Shown here one piece after another: positions 42,525-50,905 of a stretch of DNA of 64,000 nucleotides (within the stretch, counting starts at the first letter, position 1; each line of letters starts with the position of its first letter). The DNA lies in NCBI RefSeq assembly GCF_001665835.1, contig NZ_LZSX01000039.1, forward strand, positions 62,001-126,000. The letters are read 5' to 3'. The notes under the pieces are model-generated. The model made no database searches. It saw nothing but the letters and a program-made list of their open reading frames with translations, and had not been told where the DNA came from. The stretch comes from Mycobacterium colombiense (GTDB lineage: Bacteria > Actinomycetota > Actinomycetes > Mycobacteriales > Mycobacteriaceae). A program made the position numbers and the translations under genes.

Positions 42525-44164
42525 CGTGGAAAAATTTCACCGAAGCAGAACTGATCGCGGCGGCCGCCGGCGATCCGTGGGCGATCAACCAAAGCCTGCA
42601 AGCGGGCAGCCCGTTTCAGATATCCCAGTTGGCGGAGGCCTTCCATGGTGCCGGTCGGCACACCGCCGAAGCTGACCACGCCTTCGAAGACGCGCGCAGA
42701 CGTTTCGCCGCCGCCTGGAACCACCAGCAGGGTGGCCACCCGATCAATGACTCCGATGAAGTCCAACGGGTCACCAAATCCCTTGGTGCCCAGTCTGAGC
42801 GACTACCGAAGATCGGCGCCGATCTGGAATCCATCGCCGCCGCCTTGGCCGACGCGCAAAAGCGAGGGGCTCAAGAGATCGCCCTGCTGGACAGCGAGCT
42901 GCGGGGCCTCGACAGACTCATCGACGCGATAAACCAGGATTTGGGGCTCGGCCTCACTCCGGCGGAACACGACAAATTAGAGAAGCTGAAGGACGCTGCG
43001 CACGCCCAGGCCGTGGACGATGTCCGCGAAGCCGTCAAGCAGATGAATTCAATTCGCAATGCCTACTCGGACACATTGCGGAAGTCGATGAGCGCCCTGC
43101 ATACCGACGGCTACGACATCCCGAAAGCCGTAGACGATTGGATCGAAAGCCCACTGAAACCCGGTGAGGTAAGAGATCTCGGGCCGATCGCCGGGACCGG
43201 CGGCATTCCCGGCATCCCAGGGATTGGGGCGGCCGACCTAGGGGAAGTCGTCGAGGTACCCGGGCAGCCCGGGAAGTTCCTCGCGATCTTCGGCGATTCG
43301 TTCTCCGGCAATAAGGTCGGGGACGGCGAGCACTATCGATCTGTCGCCGTTCCAGTGACCTTCGATGCTGATGGGCGCCCGCATTTCGGGGCGCCATTGA
43401 CGGGCGCAAAAGGCAGTGGCCACGAGCTGTTCCCCATGCCAGCAGAGGCGGTCAAGGCCGGAATCAACGATACGTTGCCGGCCGGGACGATCACGCTCGG
43501 CGACAAAACGTACATGATGGTGACAGGCACTCAGGGTGACTTGAAGCCAGTGGCTTCGTGGCTGGTCGAAGTCAACGGTGACCCCGGTAAGGGGTGGGCC
43601 ATGGTGCCGGGGTCGTATCGGGGCGCGGGCGACGCACCCACACAGGTCAGCGGCTACAAGGGCACTGACGGCAAGGTCTACATTGCCGTCGATTCCTTCG
43701 ACCGCAGCCGAGGCATCACCATGTACCGTGCGGATCCCGGCAACGTGTTCGATCGTTCAACCTGGCAGCCTTGGAACGGGAACGACTGGGGAAAGCCCGG
43801 ACAACAGGCCGTACAGGTAACCCCGAACCGATACGGGGAGCTGAGCTTTCGAGAAATCGGCGGGAGGCCCGTCCTGTCTGGCTTCAACGTAGACGCGCAT
43901 AAGGGAAGTATCGAAGTGCGGGTAGGAGTCAACCCGACCGAAATGTTCGGCGCTAACGTGCCCACGACCCTCGTTGCGCAGAATGGCGATCCAGGAGCCC
44001 CGAAGTTCATCCCACAACCGTACGGTGGATACATCCTGCCAGGATCAACGCTGGACGATTTGAAATTATTTGGCAGTCAATGGAATACGCTTAAAGATGC
44101 GAACGGCGTGCCGTTCGGTAATCCGTACAACATCCGAGAGTTTCAACTCAGCCCCTATCATTGA
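42521..44164 (+). CDS. DUF4185 (arabinanase-type) protein with ESX-like helical N-terminus
   Basis: 547 aa in two parts. Residues 1 to about 215 are helical and Ala-rich (AWNHQQGG, a long coiled-coil-like stretch 80-190), resembling N-termini of mycobacterial ESX-associated proteins; there is no signal peptide. A linker GGIPGIPGIG leads to a C-terminal DUF4185 five-bladed-propeller-type domain (about 235-547; FGDSFSG at 257, VSGYKG, PYGGYILPGS). DUF4185 enzymes from mycobacteria have been described as endo-D-arabinanases. The fusion suggests type VII export. ATG 42521 chosen; TTG 42503 is the alternative. Codon use here looks less GC-biased than in neighbours. Confidence 0.8.
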   Translation: MTWKNFTEAELIAAAAGDPWAINQSLQAGSPFQISQLAEAFHGAGRHTAEADHAFEDARRRFAAAWNHQQGGHPINDSDEVQRVTKSLGAQSERLPKIGADLESIAAALADAQKRGAQEIALLDSELRGLDRLIDAINQDLGLGLTPAEHDKLEKLKDAAHAQAVDDVREAVKQMNSIRNAYSDTLRKSMSALHTDGYDIPKAVDDWIESPLKPGEVRDLGPIAGTGGIPGIPGIGAADLGEVVEVPGQPGKFLAIFGDSFSGNKVGDGEHYRSVAVPVTFDADGRPHFGAPLTGAKGSGHELFPMPAEAVKAGINDTLPAGTITLGDKTYMMVTGTQGDLKPVASWLVEVNGDPGKGWAMVPGSYRGAGDAPTQVSGYKGTDGKVYIAVDSFDRSRGITMYRADPGNVFDRSTWQPWNGNDWGKPGQQAVQVTPNRYGELSFREIGGRPVLSGFNVDAHKGSIEVRVGVNPTEMFGANVPTTLVAQNGDPGAPKFIPQPYGGYILPGSTLDDLKLFGSQWNTLKDANGVPFGNPYNIREFQLSPYH

Positions 44165-44181
44165 CCTCCTGAACCGATTGG

Positions 44182-44709
44182 ATGCATATGGTGATGAAGA
44201 AGCTGGTCGGCGTCACGACACTCGTCGGAGCTACGTTCTCAGTTGCCTGCACGGCGCACGCCGACCCACCTAGATTTCCCGATCTGAGCGCAGACGCGCC
44301 AGTGAACGTCCGCGATTACACGATCGACGTTCCCAGCCCTGGCCGGCCGCCCCTGCCAACGGTGTATTTCCTCACTCCCGATGGGGTCGTCTGCAACTAC
44401 ATGCCTGATCAAGCACAGTGCACTGGAAATAACTTGCCTGCGGTCCCTCCCGCGCCTTCAAATCCCGATGCGGGAATCACGGGGGTCAATTGGATTGGAA
44501 CCACTACTGGGCTGAAGCAGACGAATGAGGGTGAACCATCACGCGTGATTGACGGACACCCTGTCAAAACGCTTCCTCCGGGTCATTCCATCACCGTCAA
44601 TGGCATCATCTGCGGGGTCGATAACGCAGGCACGACCGCGTGCAAAGACCCGCAAGGCCGTGGCTTCGTGCTGTCGCCCAAGGGATCTGGGTGGCTGCCC
44701 CACGTGTGA
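44182..44709 (+). CDS. Secreted protein of unknown function
   Basis: About 175 aa: signal peptide (KKLVGVTTLVGATFSVACTAHA, cleavage before DPPRFPD), then a Cys-containing mature domain with VYFLTPDGVVCNYMPDQAQCTG, NGIICGVDNAGTTACKD and GRGFVLSPKGSGWLP. Four Cys suggest two disulphides. Mycobacterial secreted proteins with TPDGVxC patterns are known but uncharacterised. Starts at 44182, 44188 or 44194 are all possible. It follows the DUF4185 gene by 17 nt, probably in the same transcript. Confidence 0.8.
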   Translation: MHMVMKKLVGVTTLVGATFSVACTAHADPPRFPDLSADAPVNVRDYTIDVPSPGRPPLPTVYFLTPDGVVCNYMPDQAQCTGNNLPAVPPAPSNPDAGITGVNWIGTTTGLKQTNEGEPSRVIDGHPVKTLPPGHSITVNGIICGVDNAGTTACKDPQGRGFVLSPKGSGWLPHV

Positions 44710-44791
44710 GGGCCGCTCGAGGGTGGCGGCACGGCTACCGGGCCGGCGGAGCGACCAGAGGGGTGACCGAAACAGCTTGGCCTAACAGGTT

Positions 44792-45268
44792 TTACGATGC
44801 AGCGAAGTCGCCGACGGCGGTCATCTTGTTGCCGTCCCACGCGGTGGCGAAGCCACCCGCGTTATATGCGCAGTTCAAAATGATGTCGCGGTGTGGAGGA
44901 CTCTGCATCCACATGTCGAGGGCTTCCTTGGGAGTCGCAGCGGATCCGGTGCCCCAGAAGACAATCTCACCGGAATACCTGCTCCTGTAGCCCGCAGCGG
45001 TGATTCGCGCCTGCGGCGACGAGCCGTCCGATCCGATGTGTCCGCTGACCCCGTTGCGCAGCATGTCGTCGGCGTGGCGCTGGGCGGCTTCGGTCAGCCG
45101 CGGGTCGTCGCCGATCGGTCCGCATCCTGGGCGAAGCTGGTTGATGCCGCTGTACAGCGCGGTCCCCGAATCGTCTGCGTGCGCGACGAAACCGGACAGT
45201 GTCCCGGCAGCCGTGATGAAGGCAGTAAAGATCGCGAAGATAGCGAAGAATTCGACTCTCTTGGCCAT
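44792..45268 (-). CDS. Secreted CAP-domain (SCP/PR1) protein
   Basis: 158 aa: signal peptide ending GFVAHADDS, then a compact CAP domain with LTEAAQRHADDML, GHIGSDGSSPQARITAAGY, EIVFWG and WMQSPPHRDIILN. CAP proteins bind sterols, lipids or metals; the function in mycobacteria is not settled. Shorter than typical members. Convergent with the preceding secreted-protein gene. Confidence 0.9.
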   Translation of the reverse strand: MAKRVEFFAIFAIFTAFITAAGTLSGFVAHADDSGTALYSGINQLRPGCGPIGDDPRLTEAAQRHADDMLRNGVSGHIGSDGSSPQARITAAGYRSRYSGEIVFWGTGSAATPKEALDMWMQSPPHRDIILNCAYNAGGFATAWDGNKMTAVGDFAAS

Positions 45269-45401
45269 GATGCCTCTTGTCGCGCGCTCGCTTTGCTGTT
45301 TTTGGTATCTAAATGTTACCCATTTTCAACCAAGAACGATCATGAATCGCAAATCCGTTCCGCGGCACCGACATGCTTAGCGGCTCGAAAGCAAGGCCCT
45401 T

Positions 45402-46406
45402 CTAGTGGCCGGTGTTGTGGACAAGATCGATGGCGTACTGGCTCACGAAGTTGCCGGCGGGCGGGTCGCCTTTGCCGCATGTTCCATCGGACTCACCGGG
45501 ACGTTTGATCCATAGGTACGCGTCGGCGTGCGCACCCGCGGTGCTGGCGGTCGGCGGAGTGCCCAGCGCCCGGCCGCTCGGGTTGCACCAGTTGAGGTCG
45601 GAGTCGGGTGCCGGTCCCGCGCCGTTGCGCGATGTGTCGATCACGTAGTGCGAACCATTGGTGAGCCCCGAAATCGCCTCGCCGTAACCGATTTCGTCCT
45701 CGGTAGTGAAGAAGTTCGCGGTGTTGATGCTGAAGCCCCGGGCGTGGCCGACGCCGGCCTGGTTGAGCCGGGCGGCCATGTCGTCGGCGCTGTGCCAGCG
45801 CAGGTGACCCGCGTCGATGTACACGGCCGCGTTCGGATCGCGGGTCAGCGTGTCGACCGCGTAACGGATCAGGTCGAAGCGTTCCTGGCGCGCATCACCC
45901 GACAAGCAGTCGGCCATGGCAAGCGCGTCGGGTTCGACGACGATCGCCACCCGCGAAGCGCCCACACCGGATGCGATGCCGTCGATCCACGTGCGGTAGT
46001 CGTCGGCCGAGCCCATACCGCCCGCGGCGAAGCTGCCGCAGTCGCGATGGGGGATGCCGTAAATCGCCAGAACCGGGATGGCGCCGGCCCCATTCGCTTC
46101 GCCGACATACTTCCCGACCGTTGCCGCGGACCCGCCCGGGACGATCCAGTAGGCCTGCGGCGTGTTGGCGATGGCCGTCAGCTCGGGGCTCGGCGGATCG
46201 GCGCTCTGCGCGGCGCGCATGGCCGCCGACGTCGGGTTGACGTAGAACGGCGCTCCGGCCAACGGATCGCCGTCGGCGACCAGCCGCACTGCAGGGGCGG
46301 GACGGACCTGTACCGGGTCGGCGACAAGACCCATGCCGGCTACTGCTGCAACCGTGAGCAAGGGGACGATCCACCGCGCGGCTGCACCAGCAGCTGAGAA
46401 GTTCAC
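45402..46406 (-). CDS. Secreted GH6 cellulase/cellobiohydrolase-type enzyme
   Basis: 334 aa: N-terminal hydrophobic segment IVPLLTVAAVAGMGLVA, then a complete GH6 barrel. Catalytic segments are AGGMGSADDYRTWIDG, VVEPDAL, YIDAGHLRW, DTSRNGAG and WIKRPGESDG (catalytic base region). Similar to M. tuberculosis CelA1 (Rv0062) but without its binding module. GTG start. It hydrolyses beta-1,4-glucan in characterised relatives. Next to cutinase, GH5-like and CAP genes. Confidence 0.93.
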   Translation of the reverse strand: MNFSAAGAAARWIVPLLTVAAVAGMGLVADPVQVRPAPAVRLVADGDPLAGAPFYVNPTSAAMRAAQSADPPSPELTAIANTPQAYWIVPGGSAATVGKYVGEANGAGAIPVLAIYGIPHRDCGSFAAGGMGSADDYRTWIDGIASGVGASRVAIVVEPDALAMADCLSGDARQERFDLIRYAVDTLTRDPNAAVYIDAGHLRWHSADDMAARLNQAGVGHARGFSINTANFFTTEDEIGYGEAISGLTNGSHYVIDTSRNGAGPAPDSDLNWCNPSGRALGTPPTASTAGAHADAYLWIKRPGESDGTCGKGDPPAGNFVSQYAIDLVHNTGH

Positions 46407-46419
46407 CTGAGAAAAATTA
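46407..46419 (-). promoter_or_regulatory. -10 box for leaderless GH6 gene
   Basis: On the minus strand TAATTT (46419-46414), then 7 nt, then the GTG at 46406. No ribosome site. Fits the leaderless TANNNT pattern. Confidence 0.4.
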
Positions 46420-46490
46420 GTGGCTCGGAAGCATCGAGCGCCAATCGGCTCCGGCCCGAGTCGTGCGTGCCCTCGGCTGATTGAGGACGG

Positions 46491-47222
46491 CTACGGCCAT
46501 TCGGGCTGCGTCGAGCCGTGCCCGCCAGGACTTCCGGCGAGGAGGCCGGCCGCAAAGGCCGCGCCCTTGTCGATCACGGCGGCGTTGGTCGAATACGTGT
46601 CATGCGCGGCGAAATTCATCCCGTCGGAGCAGATCGGGTCCTCGGCGGCGCACACCTGGAGGGTCTTGGCCTGATAGAGCGGGCCGATGGCAACCGGGGG
46701 CTCACCGAAGAAGTTCATCGCCTTTTCGTTGGGCAAGGCGAAGAGGACGACGGAGGAGACGTGGTTGGCGATTTCCGGATCCAACGGTTTGGGCACGCTC
46801 GCAGGATCGATCCCATTCGGTACGACGGGCGAGGTGACGAAGCCCATCACCGCCGCGCCTTGGGAGTAACCGCCGAGCACCATCTTGGTGTTGGGACAGT
46901 TGTGCGCCATCGACAGGACGTGTGCGCCCGCGTCCCTGACGCCGGCCTCGCCCGCGTTCGTCCAGTCATGGTTGGCGGGGTAATCGACCGGATATACGTC
47001 GAAGGACTTTGCGCCGATGCGCGGGTGCAGGGAGTCGACGAACGCCTGCCCGGTCGGGCCGAGGCCGGGCGGATCGTCGGTGCCGCGGGCGAACACGACC
47101 TGCACGTCCGGGCACGGATCGGCGGCGGCGAGGGGGAGGGCGGTTGGCAGGACCGAAGCGGCGACGCCTGACACCGCGGCTACCGTAGGTGCAAGGAGAC
47201 GAGAGCTGTGACGTGCGATCAT
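46491..47222 (-). CDS. Secreted cutinase-family esterase
   Basis: 243 aa: signal peptide, then an alpha/beta-hydrolase with nucleophile Ser120 in GGYSQGAA, Asp195 in CAAEDPICSDG and His207 in AAHDTYSTN. Cys pairs match the family. Mycobacterial cutinase-like proteins (e.g. Cfp21) are lipases or esterases on the cell surface. 83 nt upstream of the GH6 gene in the same orientation. Confidence 0.94.
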   Translation of the reverse strand: MIARHSSRLLAPTVAAVSGVAASVLPTALPLAAADPCPDVQVVFARGTDDPPGLGPTGQAFVDSLHPRIGAKSFDVYPVDYPANHDWTNAGEAGVRDAGAHVLSMAHNCPNTKMVLGGYSQGAAVMGFVTSPVVPNGIDPASVPKPLDPEIANHVSSVVLFALPNEKAMNFFGEPPVAIGPLYQAKTLQVCAAEDPICSDGMNFAAHDTYSTNAAVIDKGAAFAAGLLAGSPGGHGSTQPEWP

Positions 47223-47367
47223 GCCGCTGGGTGCCCAGAATCGTAATTTTTAAACCGTGGCTTTCCACCGCGACCGACGTGGACACCGTCGCGCCCAGGC
47301 AATGGCGCTCACGGAACGATCGGCCGGTTTCCAGCAAATCTGGAAACCGCTTACGTCCGTGCAGACT

Positions 47368-47457
47368 TGGCGGTGGCGGAGGGATTTGAACCCTCGGACG
47401 GTTTTAGCCGTCACACGCTTTCGAGGCGTGCTCCTTAGGCCGCTCGGACACGCCACC
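47368..47457 (-). tRNA. tRNA-Ser(CGA)
   Basis: Minus-strand cloverleaf: acceptor GGTGGCG/CGCCACC, discriminator G, encoded CCA (47370-47368), anticodon arm CACGC-CTCGAAA-GCGTG with anticodon CGA (Ser, UCG), long variable arm GACGGCTAAAACCGTC, T-loop GGTTCAAATCC. The 3' end faces the secreted-enzyme cluster, the side where integrated islands attach. Confidence 0.97.
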
Positions 47458-47486
47458 GCCGAGCAGCTTACCGAACGGCATGCCCC

Positions 47487-47945
47487 TCACCCCAATCGCT
47501 GGCGGGCGAAGAAGGCCTCCAGTGGCGCGGCGCACTCCTGGGCCAGCACGCCGCCGCGCACTTCCGGTCGGTGGTTGAGCCGCCGATCGCGGACCACGTC
47601 CCACAACGACCCGACCGCTCCGGTCTTGGGCTCCCAGGCGCCGAACACCAGCCGGGCGATGCGCGACAGCACCAGTGCGCCCGCGCACATGGTGCACGGT
47701 TCGACGGTGACCGCCAGCGTGGCGCCCTCCAGCCGCCACCCGTCCCCGAGTACCTCGGCCGCCGCGCGCAGGGCCAGGATCTCGGCATGGGCCGTCGGGT
47801 CTCCCCACGCCTCACGGGCATTGACCGCGCGGGCCAGCTCGGTTCCGTCGGCGCCGATCACCACCGCACCGATAGGCACGTCGCGCGGACCCGCCGTCGC
47901 TGCAACCGAGAGTGCGGAACGGATCAGGTCTTCGTCAGATCTCAC
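47487..47945 (-). CDS. tadA: tRNA-specific adenosine deaminase
   Basis: Zinc deaminase of 152 aa that makes inosine at the wobble position of tRNA-Arg(ACG). Zinc motif HAE (53-55) and PCTMC (83-87). The GTG start at 47945 (MRSDEDLIRSAL) matches the length I recall for Rv3752c; the longer reading from ATG 47990 runs through the dispersed repeat and is rejected. Downstream of its partner gene. Confidence 0.95.
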   Translation of the reverse strand: MRSDEDLIRSALSVAATAGPRDVPIGAVVIGADGTELARAVNAREAWGDPTAHAEILALRAAAEVLGDGWRLEGATLAVTVEPCTMCAGALVLSRIARLVFGAWEPKTGAVGSLWDVVRDRRLNHRPEVRGGVLAQECAAPLEAFFARQRLG

Positions 47946-47962
47946 CGACCGCGCCTGATGGC

Positions 47963-48035
47963 GGCGACCCGCCGCGCCCGGCTCCGTCATTCGTGGCGAC
48001 CCGCTGCGCCCGGCTCCGCCGCGCTTGCGATCACC
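47963..48035. repeat. Dispersed intergenic repeat, copy 2, plus partial copy
   Basis: 47995-48035 matches the reverse complement of 31293-31333 at 39 of 41 positions. A partial 24-nt copy is at 47963-47986. It fills the gap between the tadA partner gene and tadA; the partner's TGA stop lies inside the repeat. Confidence 0.8.
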
Positions 48036-48552
48036 GACCGAGGCGGTCGATCACCGCCGACAGCTGATCGGCGAAGCCCATCTCGCGGGCGATGCGGCCC
48101 AGTTGCTCATCGGCGTACAGGTCGGTCTCGTCGAGAATGACCCCGAGGACCGCTTCGGGCAGCCCGACGTCGGACAGCAGCCCTAAGTCGCCCTCCTCGA
48201 AGGGATCCGAATCCTCGAGATCCTCGGGATCGATGTCGGCGTCCAGCTTGTCGAGCACTTCGGCGGCGATGTCGTAGTCCAGGGCCGCGGTGGCATCCGA
48301 GAGCAACAACCGCGTGCCCGATGGCGCTGGCCGCACGATGACGAAGAATTCGTCGTCGACGTCCAGCAGGCCGAAGACCGCCCCGGAACTGCGCAATTCG
48401 CGCAGCTCGGTCTCGGCGGCCCCGAGGCTCAACAGCGATTTACGGGCCATCGGGGCGCAGCGCCACTGCCCCTCTTCACGCACCACCGCGACGCCGAAAC
48501 CGTCCGGCGTGTCCGCGGACAGCCCCTGGGCAGAGGCCCGTTGTGCTCCCAT
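48031..48552 (-). CDS. tRNA adenosine deaminase-associated protein
   Basis: Acidic protein of 173 aa (DADIDPEDLEDSDPFEEGDLG in the middle) matching the actinobacterial family found next to tadA (Rv3753c in M. tuberculosis). No catalytic motif; its role with TadA is inferred only from linkage. Divergent from tyrA. Its 3' end runs into the dispersed repeat. Confidence 0.9.
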   Translation of the reverse strand: MGAQRASAQGLSADTPDGFGVAVVREEGQWRCAPMARKSLLSLGAAETELRELRSSGAVFGLLDVDDEFFVIVRPAPSGTRLLLSDATAALDYDIAAEVLDKLDADIDPEDLEDSDPFEEGDLGLLSDVGLPEAVLGVILDETDLYADEQLGRIAREMGFADQLSAVIDRLGR

Positions 48553-48654
48553 GGCCGCTTACGGTAGTCCCTGACCAGGCCCCTGACCAGATGGCTCCTG
48601 GTAGCCGCGAGATCTGACGGCGCCGTTCCCGGCCGGATGTGCCAACCTTGGAAT

Positions 48655-49626
48655 GTGACAAGCCCTCCTTCTAAGACACCGGTGTGTGTGCTCGGGCTGG
48701 GGCTGATCGGCGGCTCGATAATGCGGGCCGCCACGGCCGCCGGTCGTGAGGTGTTCGGCTATAACCGCTCGGTGGAGGGCGCGCAGGCCGCGACCGCCGA
48801 CGGCTTTGACGCCGATACGGATCTGACCGCGACCCTGTCTCGCGCCGGCGACTCCGGCGCGCTGATCGTGCTGGCCGTGCCGATGCCAGGGTTGGCGGGC
48901 ATGCTGGCCCATATCAAGGAGACGGCTCCGGCGTGTCCGCTGACCGACGTCACCAGCGTCAAGCAGGCCGTACTCGACCAGGTCGTCGCGGCGGGTCTGC
49001 AGGAACGCTTTGTCGGGGGCCATCCGATGGCGGGCACCGCCCACTCGGGTTGGGCCGCCGGCTACGCCGGGTTGTTCACCGGAGCCCCGTGGGTGGTCAG
49101 CGTCGACGATCACGTGGACGCGGCGATCTGGTCGACGGTGATGACATTGGCGCTGGATTGCGGCGCGGTGGTGGTGCCGGCCAGATCGGACGAACACGAC
49201 GCCGCCGCGGCGGCCATCTCGCATCTGCCCCACCTGCTCGCCGAGGCGCTGGCCGTCGTCGCCGGAGACATGCCGTTGGCCTTCCCGCTGGCCGCGGGGT
49301 CGTTCCGGGACGGGACACGGGTGGCGGCCACCGCCCCGGACCTGGTCCGGGCGATGTGCGAGGGCAACTCCGACCAACTGGTGCCCATGGTCGACCGCGT
49401 CATCGAGCAGCTGAGTCGTGCTCGGGAATCGCTGGCTTCCCACAACTCGGTCGCCGATCTCGTCGAGGCCGGCCATGCCGCGCGAACGCGCTACGACAGC
49501 TTCCCGCGCAGCGACGTCTTCCACGTCATGATCGGGGCGGAGAACTGGCGTGCGGAATTGGCCGCCGCGGGCCGGGCCGGCCAGGTGATCAGATCCGCTC
49601 TGCCAAGCCTGGATAGTCGACGATGA
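48655..49626 (+). CDS. tyrA: Prephenate dehydrogenase
   Basis: Tyrosine-pathway enzyme of 323 aa that oxidises and decarboxylates prephenate. Rossmann motif [10 protein letters not shown], then DVTSVKQAV, active-site [13 protein letters not shown] (catalytic His) and a helical dimer domain. GTG 48655 gives [16 protein letters not shown]; a longer start is possible. Its 3' end overlaps the convergent next gene by 38 nt. Confidence 0.95.
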   Translation: MTSPPSKTPVCVLGLGLIGGSIMRAATAAGREVFGYNRSVEGAQAATADGFDADTDLTATLSRAGDSGALIVLAVPMPGLAGMLAHIKETAPACPLTDVTSVKQAVLDQVVAAGLQERFVGGHPMAGTAHSGWAAGYAGLFTGAPWVVSVDDHVDAAIWSTVMTLALDCGAVVVPARSDEHDAAAAAISHLPHLLAEALAVVAGDMPLAFPLAAGSFRDGTRVAATAPDLVRAMCEGNSDQLVPMVDRVIEQLSRARESLASHNSVADLVEAGHAARTRYDSFPRSDVFHVMIGAENWRAELAAAGRAGQVIRSALPSLDSRR

Positions 49627-50188
49627 ATCCTTCTTCGTCGACGCTCACCGTGGTGTCAGAGACCGGCGAGCGCAACTTGATCTCGTTCAGAGAGCCGGTG
49701 CTGCTGTAGCTCACGGTGCCGGCGGTGATGGACATCTCCGGCACGTTCACATAGACCACGGGCAGCGTGACCGAGGCCGCCCGCTGATACAACCCAAGCC
49801 GCCGGATGGGCAGCGCGTTGAAGAACGGGCTGAACTCCACGTCGACGTCGAGCGCGCCGTTGTAGGCCGCGCGGTGTTCGCCCTGATGGTCGGTGACCAG
49901 CCACATGTTCTCTTCGTCGCGGGCGAAGGAGAAGACGCGCTCACGCTCGGCCACGGTGACGGTCATCCCGAGCCGCTTGGTGGCGCCGGCTTCATCGGTC
50001 AGCAGGTCGTAATAGGCGCCGAACGCCGGATGGGTCTCGGTGGCGGCGGCAATGATGCGGCCATTGGCCTTGATTCTGTTGCCGGACACCTGGATTCGTA
50101 CCGATTCCATCCGGGGGTCATCCTGTGCGCGCCAGGTGAGCATCGCCTGCCACACGCGGCGAGACGGATCAGAGGGGGCTGCGTTCAC
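49589..50188 (-). CDS. Conserved hypothetical at the end of the pro operon (Rv3755c-like)
   Basis: 199 aa, no signal peptide or membrane span. Beta-rich: [72 protein letters not shown]. It may be a glycolipid-binding (DUF1684/DUF-type) fold, not certain. The GTG start follows the proZ stop with no gap, so it belongs to the proXVWZ transcript. Confidence 0.85.
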   Translation of the reverse strand: MNAAPSDPSRRVWQAMLTWRAQDDPRMESVRIQVSGNRIKANGRIIAAATETHPAFGAYYDLLTDEAGATKRLGMTVTVAERERVFSFARDEENMWLVTDHQGEHRAAYNGALDVDVEFSPFFNALPIRRLGLYQRAASVTLPVVYVNVPEMSITAGTVSYSSTGSLNEIKLRSPVSDTTVSVDEEGFIVDYPGLAERI

Positions 50189-50905
50189 TCATCTACCGTA
50201 AGACGTGCCCGCCACCCGCTGCGGACGTGCCCGGTATGTTCGCCGCAATCGCCCCGTGCCCGGCACCGAAATCCACACCGCCACCGCGAGCAATCCATCG
50301 AGCACCAGCGCCAACGCGGCCACCATCAGCGCACCGACGAGGGCGAGATGAAACTCACGTTCTTTGATCCCGTCGATCAGGTACCTGCCCAGACCACCGA
50401 GGCTGGCGTAGGCGGCCACGGTCGCGGTGGCGACCACTTGCAGCGTTGCGTTGCGCAGGCCACCCAGGATCAACGGCAGCGCGTTGGGCACCTCGACGCG
50501 GAGCAGCACCTGTGCCTCGGTCATGCCCATCGCGCGGGCGGCATCGACGACCGTCGGCTCGACATTGGCGATCCCGGCGTAGGCGCCGGCCAGCAACGCC
50601 GGCACACCCAGCAGCATCAGCGCGACCAACGACGGACCCAGGCCCAGCCCGAACAACAGCGTTCCGAACAGCAGCACGCCCAGCGTCGGCAGCGAGCGCA
50701 GGCCGTTGACGGCGCCCACCACCAGCAGGGTGCCGCGCCCGGTGTGCCCGATGATCAGGCCGACGGGGATCGCGATCAGCGCCGAGGCGCCGACCGCCAG
50801 CGCGGTGTACTCGAGGTGTTCCAAAATGCGGGCCGCGAGCCCGACCGGGCCGGTCCAGTTGTCGCCGGTCAGCACGTAGGAGATCGCGCGCTCCACGAAG
50901 TTCAC
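50189..50905 (-). CDS. proZ: Osmoprotectant ABC transporter, permease
   Basis: BPD-type inner-membrane permease of 238 aa with five to six helices and the EAA loop (ARAMGMTEAQVLLRVEVPNALPLILGG). GTG 50905 overlaps the proW stop (GTGA). Partner of ProW in the glycine-betaine/choline/carnitine-type importer. Confidence 0.93.
   Translation of the reverse strand: MNFVERAISYVLTGDNWTGPVGLAARILEHLEYTALAVGASALIAIPVGLIIGHTGRGTLLVVGAVNGLRSLPTLGVLLFGTLLFGLGLGPSLVALMLLGVPALLAGAYAGIANVEPTVVDAARAMGMTEAQVLLRVEVPNALPLILGGLRNATLQVVATATVAAYASLGGLGRYLIDGIKEREFHLALVGALMVAALALVLDGLLAVAVWISVPGTGRLRRTYRARPQRVAGTSYGR

Noticed and set aside
47946..47990. Longer start for tadA at ATG 47990
   Set aside because: The added residues are translated from the dispersed repeat; GTG 47945 gives the expected 152-aa protein.
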